Positions 1-10,902 are shown, counted from the stretch's first letter. The stretch: 64,000 nucleotides of DNA from Craterostigma plantagineum (GCA_027422505.1 JAPQWV010000002.1:24468501-24532500), one strand, 5' to 3'. Numbers and translations: made by a program. The notes: generated by a model not told the origin, from the letters alone.

Positions 1-197
1 AGAAGATTTCGGTTCCTTCATAGATCGAGCTAGCTCTGCGAACAAACCACCCCCAAACTAACTCTGAGCCTGTGAGGAAACATAACTAGACGGCACTGTG
101 ATACGAATTTTTGTGAAAAAAAAAACACACTTAATAAGATGCAATATGATATAAGACTCGAATACAAAATAAAATTAGTAACGCATAGATAATACTT

Positions 198-213
198 GGG
201 TTGCCTCCCAAGA
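198..213 (-). other. conserved Athila 3' spacer motif after integrase
   Basis: The plus strand reads TTGGGTTGCCTCCCAAG here, which on the element strand is the inverted motif CTTGGGAGGCAACCCAA, known just downstream of integrase in many plant Athila-like elements. It can form a short hairpin. It follows the integrase stop at 254. The actual polypurine tract and 3' LTR are not in the window. Confidence 0.6.
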
Positions 214-253
214 AGCGCTGCGTTTATAGTCGTTAGCTCGACTATTGTACCGA

Positions 254-768
254 TCAAGGTAGATCGGTATTTGGACTTGCTTCAGTGTGGTGGAGGTCCT
301 TCAGCTTGCTGGTATTTTCTCCAGACAAGGTATCCCTGAAAGACATAGAACAACTCAAAGCAGTCGTATTAGTACTGCGGGGTTCTTCAAGAATTATTGA
401 AGTTACTTCTCCAAGATTCCCATCGTCGTATAATTTCAGGCGCTGTCCATTAACCTTATAAGAGTCCTTCCCGTTTATTAGGATCTGTACGGCTCCAGAT
501 GGGAATACTTGCTCCACTACGTATGGCCCTGTCCATTTACTCTTTAGTTTTCCGGGAAATAGGCGCAGCCGCGAGTTGAATAGTAGTACACGATCCCCGA
601 CTTTGAACTCTCTCTGTGCAATTCTCTTATCATGGTATCTCTTCGTTCGCTCCTTATACAGTTTTGCATTCTCATATGCGTTTGGCGAAATTCTTCCATC
701 TCATTCAGTTGGAGTAACCGGTTTTTACCTGCCTCGACATAATCAAAGTTAAGTTTCTTAACAGCCAA
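254..768 (-). pseudogene. Athila integrase C-terminal domain, frameshifted
   Basis: Two reading frames carry the C-terminal end of integrase: one begins with the stretch [16 protein letters not shown] and the other ends with the chromodomain-less tail (VEQVFPSGAVQI, NGQRLKLY). Between them an intermediate frame reads like VLLFNSRLRLFPGKLKSKW, the family's GPY/F-like module. At least two frameshifts, near 690 and 770, separate it from the catalytic core. It would bind DNA and chromatin during integration. The last frame stops at 254. Confidence 0.75.
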
Positions 769-1958
769 TATGCACGATGTTCTAACTCAACAGGTAAATG
801 ACATGCTTTTCCGTAAACTAATTTAAAAGGTGAAGTTCCTATCGGTGTTTTAAATGCAGTGCGATATGCCCATAATGCATCATCTAGCTTCAAAGACCAA
901 TCTTTCCTAGAGGCATTCACTGTCTTTTCTAAAATTTGCTTAAGCTCCCTATTAGAAACTTCTACCTGACCACTGGTTTGAGGATGGTACGCGGTAGACA
1001 CTTTATGCTTAACACCATATTTCGACAATAAATTTGCAAATAACTTATTGCAAAAATGAGTACCTCCATCACTAATTATTGCACGTGGTGTACCAAAGCG
1101 AGTAAAGATATTTTTCTTAAGAAAGCGAATAACTACTCGTGCATCATTTGTTCTACATGCTTCAGCCTCGACCCACTTGGACACATAATCTACTGCAACG
1201 AGAATATATTTATTAGAGCATGAAGTAGGAAATGGTCCCATAAAGTCAATACCCCAAACATCAAATAACTCGACTTCTAGCATAATATTTAAAGGCATCT
1301 CATGCTTTCTAGAAATACCACCAGTACGCTGACAACGATCACAAGAAACCACATAAGCATGAGCATCCTTAAATAAAGTAGGCCAGAATAAACCTGATTG
1401 AAACACCTTAAATGCTGTCTTTGTAGGCCCATGATGTCCACCCGTTAAACCAGAATGACAATGCGATAAAACAGAATTTACCTCTTCGGCGGGAATACAT
1501 CGTCGGATTACCTGATCGGAGCAGATTTTGTACAAGAATGGATCGTCCCACATATAATGCTTTGCATCAGAAAGAAAAAGAAATTTCTTCTTCTGATGAA
1601 AAGTTAACCTTGTTGGAATATCACCTGTAGCAGCATAATTTGCAAAATCCGCGTACCAAGGTAAAGACGTATCTAGTAATGCATACAATTGTTCATCAGG
1701 AAAAAGCTCATCAATAGGTAATTCCTTATTCTGCTCAAGTGAATTCTCTAGCCTAGATAAATGATCAGCTATCACATTTTCGACACCTTTCTTATCACGT
1801 ATCTCTAGGTCGAATTCTTGAAGCAATAAAATCCAACGAATTAACCTAGGCTTAGCATCTTTTTTAGCAAATAGGTATCTAAGTGCAGCATGATCAGTGT
1901 ATACTATTACCTTATTCATCACAAGATACGAATGAAATTTATCTACCGCAAATACCAC
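705..1958 (-). pseudogene. Athila RNase H C-terminus and integrase core
   Basis: A 417-codon open frame starts in the RNase H C-terminal part ([30 protein letters not shown]) and runs through the integrase zinc-binding HHCC region ([12 protein letters not shown], then CDRCQRTGG) and the DDE core. Catalytic acids are visible in [18 protein letters not shown] and [11 protein letters not shown], so the core residues are intact. It is out of frame with the preceding RNase H segment (break near 1970) and with the integrase tail (break near 770). In the family this enzyme inserts the cDNA into the genome. Confidence 0.88.
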
Positions 1959-1960
1959 AG

Positions 1961-3436
1961 CTAGTAGCTCTTTTCGGTAGTAGCGTAATTTCTCTGTGCA
2001 TCGTCCAAAGTCTTGCTAGCGTAGTAAATGGCCTGAAATATTTTATCCTTGCGTTGTCCAAGAACAGCACCTACCGCACCATCACTAGCGTCGCACATCA
2101 ATATAAACGGCAAAGTCCAATCCGGTGCAACTATCACTGGCGCTGTGGTGAGTTTCTCCTTTAAAGTGCGAAATGCTTGTAGACACTGGTTTGTAAAGTC
2201 AAACACAACATCTTTGACAAGTAAGTTTGATAATGGCTTAGCTATCGAAAAATCTTTTATGAAGCGTCGGTAGAATCCTGCATGTCCCAAAAAGCTCCTA
2301 ACCGCCTTCACCGACGTGGGTGGTGGCAGCTGCTCAATTACGTCGACCTTCGCTCGATCTACCTCAATGCCCTTATGTGATACCTTGTGGCCAAGAACTA
2401 TGCCTTCCTGTACCATAAAATGGCACTTCTCCCAATTTAAAATAAGGTAGTCTCTTCGCAACGTTTAAGAACAAAATCTAAATTATCGAGGCATGTATCG
2501 AACGTAGATCCAAACACAGAAAAATCATCCATAAAGATCTCCATAAATTTCTCAACTACATCATGGAAAATAGCAAGCATGCATCTTTGAAATGTAGCTG
2601 GGGCATTACATAATCCAAATGGCATACGTCTATACGCAAAAGTACCGTAAGGACAAGTAAAAGTAGTTTTTTCTTGATCCTCAGGTGCTATAGAAATCTG
2701 ATTATACCCTGAATAGCCATCTAGAAAGCAATAAAATTCATGTCCAGCTAATCGCTCTAACATTTGATCGATAAAGGGAAGTGGAATGTGATCTTTACGT
2801 GTGGCATCATTTAATTTTCTATAGTCTATGCATACACGCCATCCCGTAACTGTCCTAGTGTGAATTAATTCATTTGAGTTATTTTTAATCACAGTTATAC
2901 CTCCTCGGCACAACCTGCGTCGGACTAACCCATGCGCTATCGGAGATAGGATAAACAATACCTGCGTCCAAAAGCTTGATTACCTCCTTCTTCACGACTT
3001 CTTGCATAGTTGGGTTCAAACGCCTCTGTGGTTGTACGATCGGTTTGTATGAATCCTCCATCAAAATCTTGTGCATGCAAATGGTCGGGCTTACTCCTTT
3101 TATGTCAGCAACCTTCAATGCGAATGCCCGCTTGTGTTCCCTTAGCACTCTCAATAGCTTTTCTTCCATGAGATCTGTCAACGAGGAAGAAATAATCACA
3201 GGTAAAGTGTCAGAGGCGCCAAGATAAACATATTTAAGATGGCTAGGTAAAGGCTTTAAATCTAGAGTTGGAGGATCCTCGATTGATGGCCGTGGTTGCA
3301 GTCCCAATGTCCGATCGAGTTGCTCAAATTTTGATCGAAATGACTTTCTGTGAGGTGTATTTGCCTCTAGACTCGCCACGACATATTCCAACTCGGCTTT
3401 GTTTTCTATGTCTTCTCCAACTAAACATGCTTCCAA
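1961..3436 (-). pseudogene. Athila reverse transcriptase and RNase H N-terminus, broken
   Basis: Three consecutive frames (3436-2885, 2958-2437, 2461-1961) make up reverse transcriptase and the start of RNase H. Motifs in order are VCIDYRKLN, FCFLDGYSGYNQI-like (here YCFLDGYSGYNQI), MPFGLCNAPATFQRCM, the catalytic FMDDFSVFG, and the connection region GHKVSHKGIEVD. The frames are joined by single-base shifts near 2910 and 2450, and another shift near 1970 precedes the rest of RNase H. The catalytic DD pair is kept. A further shift near 3445 separates this from gag-protease. Confidence 0.85.
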
Positions 3437-5658
3437 CTCATCTTTGTTCCTGAAAGCCTTAAAATATCAAAAGCACATGAGTCAATACTATCAATAAACG
3501 AGCATGAATCATCATCAGCGGGGTGTTTCATTGATTTATAAACATCAAATACTACTTTTTCATCCCCTATTTGTAAGATGAGTTTACCATTACCGACGTC
3601 GATGAGTGCTCTTGCCGTATTTAGAAATGGTCTTCCAAGTATCAGTGGCATATCGGTATCTTCCTCCATGTCTAATACCACAAAATCCGCTGGGAAGTAG
3701 TGTTCTCCGACCTTCACTAGTACATCCTCGACAATTCCTCGTGGGTATGTGATCGACCTATCTGCTAGTTGGAGTATCGTAGATGTGGGCTTTGGCTCAC
3801 CGACTCCTAATTTCTTAAGAAGCAAAAAAGGCAACAGGTTAATGCTTGCACCTAAATCGCATAATACATTAGTAAATGAGAGCGAGCCTATAGAACAAGG
3901 GATTGAGAAACTCCCTCTATCTTTAATTTTTGGTGGTAACTTCCTTTGTAGCACGGCTGAACATTCTTCATTGAGTGCTATCGTACCATGTTCTTCCAAC
4001 TTATTCCTGTTCGACAGTAGCTCCTTCAAGAATTTTGCATACTTTGGTATCTGCAAAAGCGCTTCAACAAAAGGAATATTAATTTCAAGCTTCTTAAAAA
4101 TATTAATAAAGCGTTCAAATTGCTTATCAGGTTTTCCCCTTCGTAGTGCAGCTGGAAATGGAGGTCGAATCTTTATCGGTGGTAATGGCTCGGCCTTCTC
4201 TTCGGGCGGTGGAGAGTCCAACGTCTTCGTGATCGTGGAAGTACTCTGGCCGGCATCTTCTGTTTCGATCTCTTCCACTGCCTTTTGGGTTTCTGAAGCC
4301 GGCTCGAGCGTCTTTCCATTTCGTAGTTGAATGGCCTTCGCGTACTCTCTAGGGTTTTTCTCGGTGTCGCTCGGAAGTGCGCCTTGTTTGCGCTCTGATA
4401 CCGTGCTCGCAAGTTGTCCCACTGTTGTTGCAAGGTTGTGGATTGTGGCCTGTAGATCTTGAAAATTGGTGTTGACCCTCGTCTCCAGACTTTGGAAACG
4501 TTCCTCTGCCTTGCGATTCTCATTGCCTTGTATCGCTACCAATTTGTCGAGTGCTTCCTCCCAACTTGCTTTCGGTTGTTGTGGTTGTGTATTTTGTTGT
4601 CCTTGATGCTTCTGAAAAGGTGGTCGCTCTTGTTGGCTCGAAAATCCCGGAGGCTTCTCGTAGTGTGAATTTCCATACGATAGGTTTGGATGATTTCTCC
4701 AACTCGGATCGTAAGTGTTTGAGTATACGTTCTTTGATTTGTTGTGGACGAAGTTGGCTGACTCCGAATCCTTGGCTTGCATCGCATCTAGCCTCCGGTG
4801 AATAGCCTCAAATTGTGCTTCCATTGAACTATTTATCTCATGCACGCCAGCTGTCCGTCGGTCTAGATCTTGTACCGTGTATCTCGCCGGGTAGGCCGCA
4901 ACCCTCTCGATGGTTGCGAGTGCGTCAGTATCTCCTAACTCCATGAAACTTCGCCCACACCCTCCATCAACAATTCGCTTATTTTGTGTGCTTAATCCTA
5001 AAAAGAACGACTGCATTTGTACGATCAATGGGATGTTGTGATTTGGGCATTGCCTGAGGAGATTCTTGTATCTGTTCCATGCGTCGCTTAGTGTTTCTCC
5101 TCCTTGTTGTTTGAAGTTTACGAGTTCAGCCCTAATTTCGCTTGTTCTTGATAATGGGTAGTATTTGCCCAGGAAACATTCTACCAGTTCATCCCAACTA
5201 TGTATGGATGCATGCGGCAGTGACGAAAACCATTCGGAAGCGTTCCCTGCTAAAGAAAACGGAAAGAATGTCAGTTTTATCACTTCTCGAGAAACACCTG
5301 GATATTTAATAGTTTTGCAAATTTGTGAGAATTTGGTAATATGGGCATTTGCGTCCTCATTCGTCAGGCCACTGAATGTTGAACCGGTCACCATTTGTAT
5401 AGTAACAGGTTTGTTCTCGAATTGATTATTTGGTCTTGGTGGAATGGCAATTGGATCATTGTCATCGAAGTGCCCAGGAAGTGCTTGGCTTAGCAAAGTG
5501 GGTCGTAGAGCAACCATCCCGTGATTGTGTTGTTCCTCGTGATTCTCCTCTCGGTCTTGATCCTCCATCTTTTGTCTACGATTTCGGTTGTTGCGTCGGC
5601 ACGTCGCCTCGATTTCTGCGTCGAATAATAATGGTCCCTTATATGAGTTTCGTGTCAT
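3421..5658 (-). CDS. Athila gag-protease polyprotein, open 745-codon frame
   Basis: The start at 5658 gives a basic N-terminus, then the retrotransposon gag core (PFSLAGNASEWFSSLP, WDELVECFLGKYYP, LVNFKQQGGETLSDAW), a long glutamine-rich and coiled linker, the conserved stretch KKLEINIPFVEALLQIP, and an aspartic protease near residues 600-700 (CDLGASINLLP and MPLILGRPFLNTARA). No CCHC zinc knuckle is visible, as is usual for Athila. This is the only long part of the element without a visible break; pol follows in another frame after a shift near 3445. In the family Gag forms the particle and the protease cuts the polyprotein. Confidence 0.88.
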   Translation of the reverse strand: MTRNSYKGPLLFDAEIEATCRRNNRNRRQKMEDQDREENHEEQHNHGMVALRPTLLSQALPGHFDDNDPIAIPPRPNNQFENKPVTIQMVTGSTFSGLTNEDANAHITKFSQICKTIKYPGVSREVIKLTFFPFSLAGNASEWFSSLPHASIHSWDELVECFLGKYYPLSRTSEIRAELVNFKQQGGETLSDAWNRYKNLLRQCPNHNIPLIVQMQSFFLGLSTQNKRIVDGGCGRSFMELGDTDALATIERVAAYPARYTVQDLDRRTAGVHEINSSMEAQFEAIHRRLDAMQAKDSESANFVHNKSKNVYSNTYDPSWRNHPNLSYGNSHYEKPPGFSSQQERPPFQKHQGQQNTQPQQPKASWEEALDKLVAIQGNENRKAEERFQSLETRVNTNFQDLQATIHNLATTVGQLASTVSERKQGALPSDTEKNPREYAKAIQLRNGKTLEPASETQKAVEEIETEDAGQSTSTITKTLDSPPPEEKAEPLPPIKIRPPFPAALRRGKPDKQFERFINIFKKLEINIPFVEALLQIPKYAKFLKELLSNRNKLEEHGTIALNEECSAVLQRKLPPKIKDRGSFSIPCSIGSLSFTNVLCDLGASINLLPFLLLKKLGVGEPKPTSTILQLADRSITYPRGIVEDVLVKVGEHYFPADFVVLDMEEDTDMPLILGRPFLNTARALIDVGNGKLILQIGDEKVVFDVYKSMKHPADDDSCSFIDSIDSCAFDILRLSGTKMSWKHV

Positions 5659-6106
5659 GCACCGAATAATATTTCTGCAAAGGATTTAAAAATCAACGTA
5701 AATAAGTCCGGTAAAAATAATATTAATAATAATAAAGTAGTGATGACCTAGCTAATAATATTAATGCAAATTATAATATACTAAAATAATAATATTTATA
5801 TAAAAAAATATAATACTTCTACTGCAATAATAATAATAATAATAATAGTAATAATTATGATACTCATAAAAATAATAATATTTTTTAGATATATATAATT
5901 GGTAGTGATGTACGGAAAAATAATAATAATAATAGTAATGAAAAATAAAATGATGATGATATAATGAAGATAATATTAATATTATTAATAATAACGCTTC
6001 TACTTGAAGAAAAATATATCTATATATTATAATAATACTAATAAAAATTTATAAAAATAGTTTCTAAATTAAACTCGGAACAAACTTAAAATTAATGATA
6101 CCGCTG
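5659..6106 (-). other. Athila leader, AAT-rich
   Basis: This is the untranslated leader between the primer site and gag. It is dominated by AAT/ATA triplet runs (about 5730-6060), which probably grew by replication slippage. No ORF or other feature is seen. Confidence 0.6.
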
Positions 6107-6124
6107 TCCCCGGCAACGGCGCCA
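6107..6124 (-). other. primer binding site, tRNA-Asp type
   Basis: The minus strand reads TGGCGCCGTTGCCGGGGA, an 18-nt match to the 3' end of plant tRNA-Asp, the usual Athila primer. It lies six bases inside the LTR boundary at 6131, which fixes the direction of the element. Confidence 0.9.
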
Positions 6125-6130
6125 AAAACT

Positions 6131-7768
6131 TGACACGCTCGAATACTAGCAAGTGTAATAGGTCGTGCAAGTAGTATAAAATAGACGTGAGTCCAGTATC
6201 GATCCACGAGGACAGCTCGATTAATTTTAAGATATTCTTATGAAATTTAATCTAGACTAAAGCGAATTTTAAATAAGGTATTTTATGATTTTTGAAATTA
6301 AAAATAATCAAACCAGATAAAAGCGTAAATAAACAACAAACGCAACGATTGACGACAAGGCGATCAAGGCGCATGCTCGGCACGCATTATTCCTACGTCT
6401 TCACGCAGTTAATCATAAATAATCAATACGAGTCTCAGTCAAGGTAGAATTTCCTAAAATAATCGCTACTCGTTTGTCCCGCAATAACGATTCTATGCGA
6501 TAGAGAACCAATCCCTATATGTCTATATGACTGTAGTTTCTACGCACGCATTTAGCATTTATGAAATTCCCCGAGTTTAAACGCTTTCGGCGCCTAAGAT
6601 CTCGGAAACCACACGTACGAAACCGAATTTCATCTCTGATCGGTTTTACGTTGTGGTGTCCCATATTTATCGTCTAACCAGTCTAATCACTTTGTCCGTC
6701 TCATAAACCAATCAAATATCGTGCATATGTTGATCAGACACACGCAAGCATTTAACTCAAACATAGGACACATGACTCGATTCGTACGATTAAATATAAT
6801 AAAACAGCATTATCACGTAGTCATAATACGGCCTAACACGGCCTCAATCAAACAGAAATTTAGGACACATATTAATAAATGAAAAACACAAAATATTCAA
6901 CGTAGACATTTATATAATTAAAACGACGTAAAACTTCCCTTAGCACAATGACGCCGTGTTCCCTCGAGGTCTCTCGTCCTATCTCGGTAAGAAATCTCAC
7001 CTCGCAAGCTGTCAAAAAGCTTTGGTGCGCGTCTGAATTGCTCCGTCGATGAGTTGTTGTGGCGTTTTGGTAACGGGAGTTGCTTGCTTGGTGCGTGAGA
7101 GCTGCCAATATATTGAGCGTGAATGGCCTTTGCACAAGCTGAAATGGAGACAATTACTTAAGTGCTTAGTGGGTGTCTTCTGCCTTCTTTCTTCGATAAA
7201 TGAAAAGGGGTTTTGGATGTATCTCAGCCTTGTAAGCTTGTGTGTGGCTTTGTGTAATGCTCTCCCTCTTTTTTCATGTACGTGAAGAATCCTTTTTATA
7301 GGCCATGTGAGAGCAAAGTTTGTCAATTCCATCTTTATCATTGCGCAGCCTTCTCTTTATATTTTTCTTTTATTTTCCATCCTTGAGCACATAAGAAATC
7401 TTCCAGCTGCCAAAAAAAAACTGGATTTTTCTTCCTTAGTAAACGCCTTGAGCCGTGTGTGTATCTTGAGCTGCCTTGAGGATTTGTCCTTTCCTTATCC
7501 AATGATGCGTATCTTCAAGAACCACGTTGCATATTTGACTAAGCCAATAGAATTGAGTTAATCCTTATATTAATGGTATATGTTTTTCCCTAATTTCCTC
7601 AAGTTCTATTCATGTTCGAGTCTTTTCGTGTTTGTCTAATTTTCCTCCAATATATGCGATACAACAAATACGAACGTAAACATAGGATATTTAAGGGCAC
7701 CTCGATAAATAACAACCGAAAACACGTTTTTACGTGGTATAAATATTTGGTAAAATTCTAACTTATCA
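6131..7768 (-). repeat. Athila 5' LTR
   Basis: The LTR is bounded by TG at 6131 and CA at 7768 on the plus strand, so on the element strand it begins TGATAAGTTAG and ends in CA beside the primer site. Length is 1638 bp. The outer boundary is supported because DNA right of 7768 aligns with the Sirevirus LTR at 57735-57956. ORFs inside it (for example 7049-7561) are chance frames. Confidence 0.8.
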
Positions 7769-8003
7769 CTTCCTATATTTAGTAAGCTCTTTTCCAATTT
7801 TCGCTCCAGCTGCTCTGCACTCTTTCCACACGGTTTGATCCATTCCAGCACTTATCCACATCTCGCACATCACTACAAAAAATGCCACATCATCAATAAA
7901 ATACGTTTTGGACATGAAAGATAAAACTGAGATAGGAGACATTCTCGGCCAACAAATGTTGACTCGAATGTTCCCACAACATTGCAAATGTTGAAGGCTC
8001 AAC
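7769..8003 (-). repeat. right part of a Sirevirus-type LTR split by the Athila element
   Basis: This stretch matches the end of the Sirevirus LTR at 57045-57956: CACTTCCTA near the break, CTTTCCACACGGTTTG, CATGAAAGATAAAA and the terminal CAACATTAACA. The missing left part should lie beyond the left edge, on the far side of the Athila element. No polypurine tract follows 8003, so it may be a solo LTR rather than a full element. Confidence 0.72.
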
Positions 8004-8300
8004 ATTAACAATCTTTATTGCTTGCAATACACTCGCACACTTATTTAGTCACTACGAATATATTTTCCTTGCAAATGAATAATTCAGGTAAGAGCTAATA
8101 ATTACTTTAAAGATGTCCAACGAGTCTAATAAAAGTTTCAACCTTGCACATCAGTGATTAGGTTAGGCGTGGTAATGTAAGAATACTTAAATAATAATGC
8201 ACAGATCAATATTTTCCAGCCCAATTTAATGGCGTGCCCGGAATGTTTTGGTGGAAAACAACCCTTCATCAACATCCGTATTCATCGAAAAATAGTGGAA

Positions 8301-8329
<29 letters not shown>
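8301..8329. repeat. (AT)n microsatellite
   Basis: About 14 uninterrupted AT dinucleotides. Confidence 0.95.
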
Positions 8330-8331
<2 letters not shown>

Positions 8332-9082
8332 CCCTAACACCAAATTCACAAAATCGAATGAACGATCAACTGAAAACGAATCGATCGAAGAAAGGGTGTT
8401 TCGAAAGTTCTTGGCTCGTCGTCTTGAATGGAATCCTAAAGTCTTGACCTTGCGAAGTTAGGGTTCTTTAGTATTGTTTGTCTATTCATAACTTCCATTT
8501 AAGTATCGAGACTCAAAGTGAACGATATTTATTCAGTTTAGATCCTTAACTGCAGCTCCAATTGTTTTTGTTGCATGCAAATTCGTTCGATTTTTTTCAT
8601 TTAAATTAAACAAGCCACAGCGCCTATGTTTATATAATATGAGTACACATGTGTTCTTGTAATGGTAATATAACGCAAGAGAAGCAAGAATAATGAAACA
8701 CCACACAATAAAAAGGATCACCAACTATTCACACAAAATAACTTACACGCCGCTAGTTTAATTAAATACAATATAAAAAGGTTTGTTCTATTTGCCAAAC
8801 AAAGCATAAAAGAAACCACCACTGGTATAAAAGCACCCTTCTACTATAGCAACTAACGTATAGCTATAGTAGAGGTTTATATGATAAGATTACGTGCGTC
8901 TCTTGACTCTAGCACAATTATATAAGTTAGGACAAGGTGAGAATGTGATCAGCATTGTTAATTGTAGCACTAGCAGTAAATATATTATGCAGAACAAGGG
9001 TTTTGCTTCTGTTATCATTCAACACAAGGGAGTTGGTAAGAATTTTGCTTGGTTATCACAATCTTGACGCTAGCTAATTCTT

Positions 9083-9106
9083 GGGGGGGGGGGGGGGGGG
9101 GGGGGG
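9083..9106. repeat. poly-G run, 24 bases
   Basis: An uninterrupted run of 24 G on the plus strand. Such runs are rare and error-prone in sequencing, so its length is uncertain. Confidence 0.95.
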
Positions 9107-9522
9107 ACAAGTTAAAAAAAATTATTTGAAATGAATTCTTGATGAATACTGTTAATATATTCCATCGGAAACTTATGTTGATAAGTTGCGATAAATGATA
9201 GCATATTTCTTCGATTCGCATGAGAAGAACGATAGTACATGAAGAGAACATACATAGCTCGCCCTAGTTTTACAATAAGGTGCAATAATCAACAAATGTA
9301 AAACTACTACACGTCGATTGTAAACAATATATATAATTCTCCTTTGCATGGTTTCTGCATGCATCGTCGTCGTCCAAATTCTCTCAAGGCCGCCATCTTA
9401 CTCTATCCGTAAAGCAGGGTTCGTTTTATTCGTATATTAGTAGACAATAATAAGCGTACTCATACATTATATAGAGGTTAATTATTATTTGATGCGCATT
9501 TGTTCGTCGATACATAGATCGG

Positions 9523-10088
9523 TCAAGGACAACGCGGAAGAGGGAAACCAATTATCGGAGCAGAAGCAGTGTAGCAGAAGGTTACTGTCGTTCCAATTGT
9601 AATTGTCGAGATTATAACGTTTGTAGCTATCACCACTGGCACTGGCGGCGGCGGCGGTGGTGAAGGTGGTGGTGGTGGTGGAGATGGTGGTGGTGGTGGT
9701 GGTGGAAATGGCGGTGGTGGTGAAGGTGGTGGCGGCGAAGGTGGTGGTGGTGGAGATGGTGGTGGTGGAGATGGCGGTGGTGGTGGAGGTGGTGGCGGGG
9801 AAGGTGGTGGTGGTGGAGATGGCGGTGGTGGTGAAGTGGTGGTGGTGGAGATGGCGGTGGCGGTGAAGGTGGTGGCGGGGAAGGTGGTGGTGGTGGTGGT
9901 GAGGGTGGTGGTGGTGGTGGAGATGGTGGTGGTGGAGGAGATGGACAAAGAGGGATGCCAGGCAAGGGGAATAGTAGAGAGCAGATTCCAACGCCGGGCG
10001 CAAATGAAAGTGTTGCATCGGTGCTCGAAAAGAGAGAGGACGACGACGCCAGGACAGAGATTAGAATACAAAGTTTGAGGAATTCCAT
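9523..10088 (-). pseudogene. small secreted proline-rich (extensin-like) protein, copy 1, frame broken in repeat
   Basis: The ATG at 10088 opens a clear signal peptide (MEFLKLCILISVLASSSSLF) followed by a mature segment and long runs of prolines with serines, as in cell-wall proline-rich proteins. The proline block comes from a GGT/GGC-type repeat on the plus strand (9650-9945). The frame that begins with the signal peptide drifts into histidine-rich translation, while the proline frame continues in another register to a conserved tail (ISTITIGTTVTFCYTASAPI, stop near 9523). The same tail recurs in copy 2 near 40.8 kb, so it is probably real. A repeat-length change has shifted the frame, or the assembly has a repeat error. 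A TATA-like box lies about 65 bp upstream (10152-10159). Function is not known beyond likely secretion. Confidence 0.5.
9650..9945. repeat. GGT/GAT-type imperfect minisatellite
   Basis: The plus strand is an almost pure array of GGT with interspersed GGA, GAT, GCG and GAA triplets in 12 to 30 bp higher-order units. It encodes polyproline on the minus strand, with His- and Thr-rich readings in the other frames. Confidence 0.9.
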
Positions 10089-10151
10089 GTTTTGATACTA
10101 TTTTTTGTTATTTTTTTTTTGTGTTGTGAGAATTGGTGTGGCGATGAGCCC

Positions 10152-10159
10152 TTTATATA
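10152..10159 (-). promoter_or_regulatory. TATA-like box of proline-rich gene copy 1
   Basis: The minus strand reads TATATAAA about 65 bp before the ATG. The surrounding block (about 10123-10165) is conserved ahead of copy 2 (TATTTAAA at 41016-41023), which supports it as a core promoter. Confidence 0.55.
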
Positions 10160-10169
10160 GGTCAACAAT

Positions 10170-10902
10170 ATCGTTGCATTTTTTTGGTTTCCTATGCATT
10201 TTTTTGGTTGCCTTTTACTTAAGCATGTACATGAATTCCTAGTTGTAGTAAAATTCAACTTTGCAGGAGGTCGTCTTACTCAGTATGCTAAAAGACAACT
10301 GTGTATGCGAAATTTAAAACTAGGTAACTATGTTTACATGAAGATCGCTACGAAGAAATGAGGATTAAATGAACTACTGATTGAAGTTATTCATAGAAAA
10401 ATAAAAAAAATAAATTGTATACTATACTTGCAATATTACAGTCCTATATTATTTATCCCATAGATTGTTATTCCCAGCATTTCAGGTACAGTTCATTGAA
10501 TGTTAAGAGTTTACTTCGTCCTAGCTTGGCTGTACAAAAATTCAACACTGTAGTAGATATGCCTTATTGTTAGGGTACTACTTACTACATGCGAGAATAT
10601 TTATGAACTGAGTACTTGTCCTAAAATTTATGTGCGCTTACTTAGAATAACCTACGCCTCGGTTCCTAGCGATATTCTCCTTTTTCCTTTGTAACAACAA
10701 ATTAGAGGCGTAGAGAAGTCTTAAAAATACATTTGTGATTGAATCAATATACAGAAAAAGTCGCTCCCCCCTATGATTTTATTTATTCAGCAATTTTTCT
10801 ATGAAAGTAACGGTTATATATACATGTGCATGTACCGATATAGTATATAATTTCTTTTTTATCATTCCCATGAGAAAATCAATACGTATCGGTAAATGAT
10901 TG
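10170..10902. other. promoter-distal host DNA left of the Tat element
   Basis: No gene is seen. The part next to the TATA box resembles the upstream region of copy 2. The stretch ends at the target duplication GATTG (10898-10902) of the Tat element. Confidence 0.55.

Larger units (their letters stand above)
1..7768 (-). mobile_element. Athila-type Ty3 LTR retrotransposon, 3' end off window
   Basis: The reading order on the minus strand is LTR (7768-6131), tRNA-Asp-type primer site, AT-rich leader, gag, protease, reverse transcriptase, RNase H, integrase, then a 3' spacer cut by the window start. The integrase and RNase H wording, the primer site and the conserved motif at 198-213 are those of the Athila clade. 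At least six frameshifts break the polyprotein, so this copy cannot encode a complete one. One candidate 5-bp target duplication, CTTCC, lies at 7769-7773; its partner would be left of the window. Flanking DNA on the right is a Sirevirus-type LTR fragment, so the element landed inside an older insertion. Confidence 0.92.
8004..9480. other. host intergenic DNA without recognised gene
   Basis: I see no coding homology here. It contains an AT dinucleotide run (8301-8329) and a 24-base G run (9083-9106). The part from about 9240 onward is the 3' flank of the proline-rich gene and has a diverged second copy at about 40430-40620. Confidence 0.6.

Noticed and set aside
8229..8461. two overlapping ORFs of about 72-75 codons
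   Set aside because: Both run through an AT microsatellite and have no homology I can name.
9485..10018. His/Thr-rich frames over the GGT repeat
   Set aside because: They are shifted readings of the proline repeat without a conserved start or domain.
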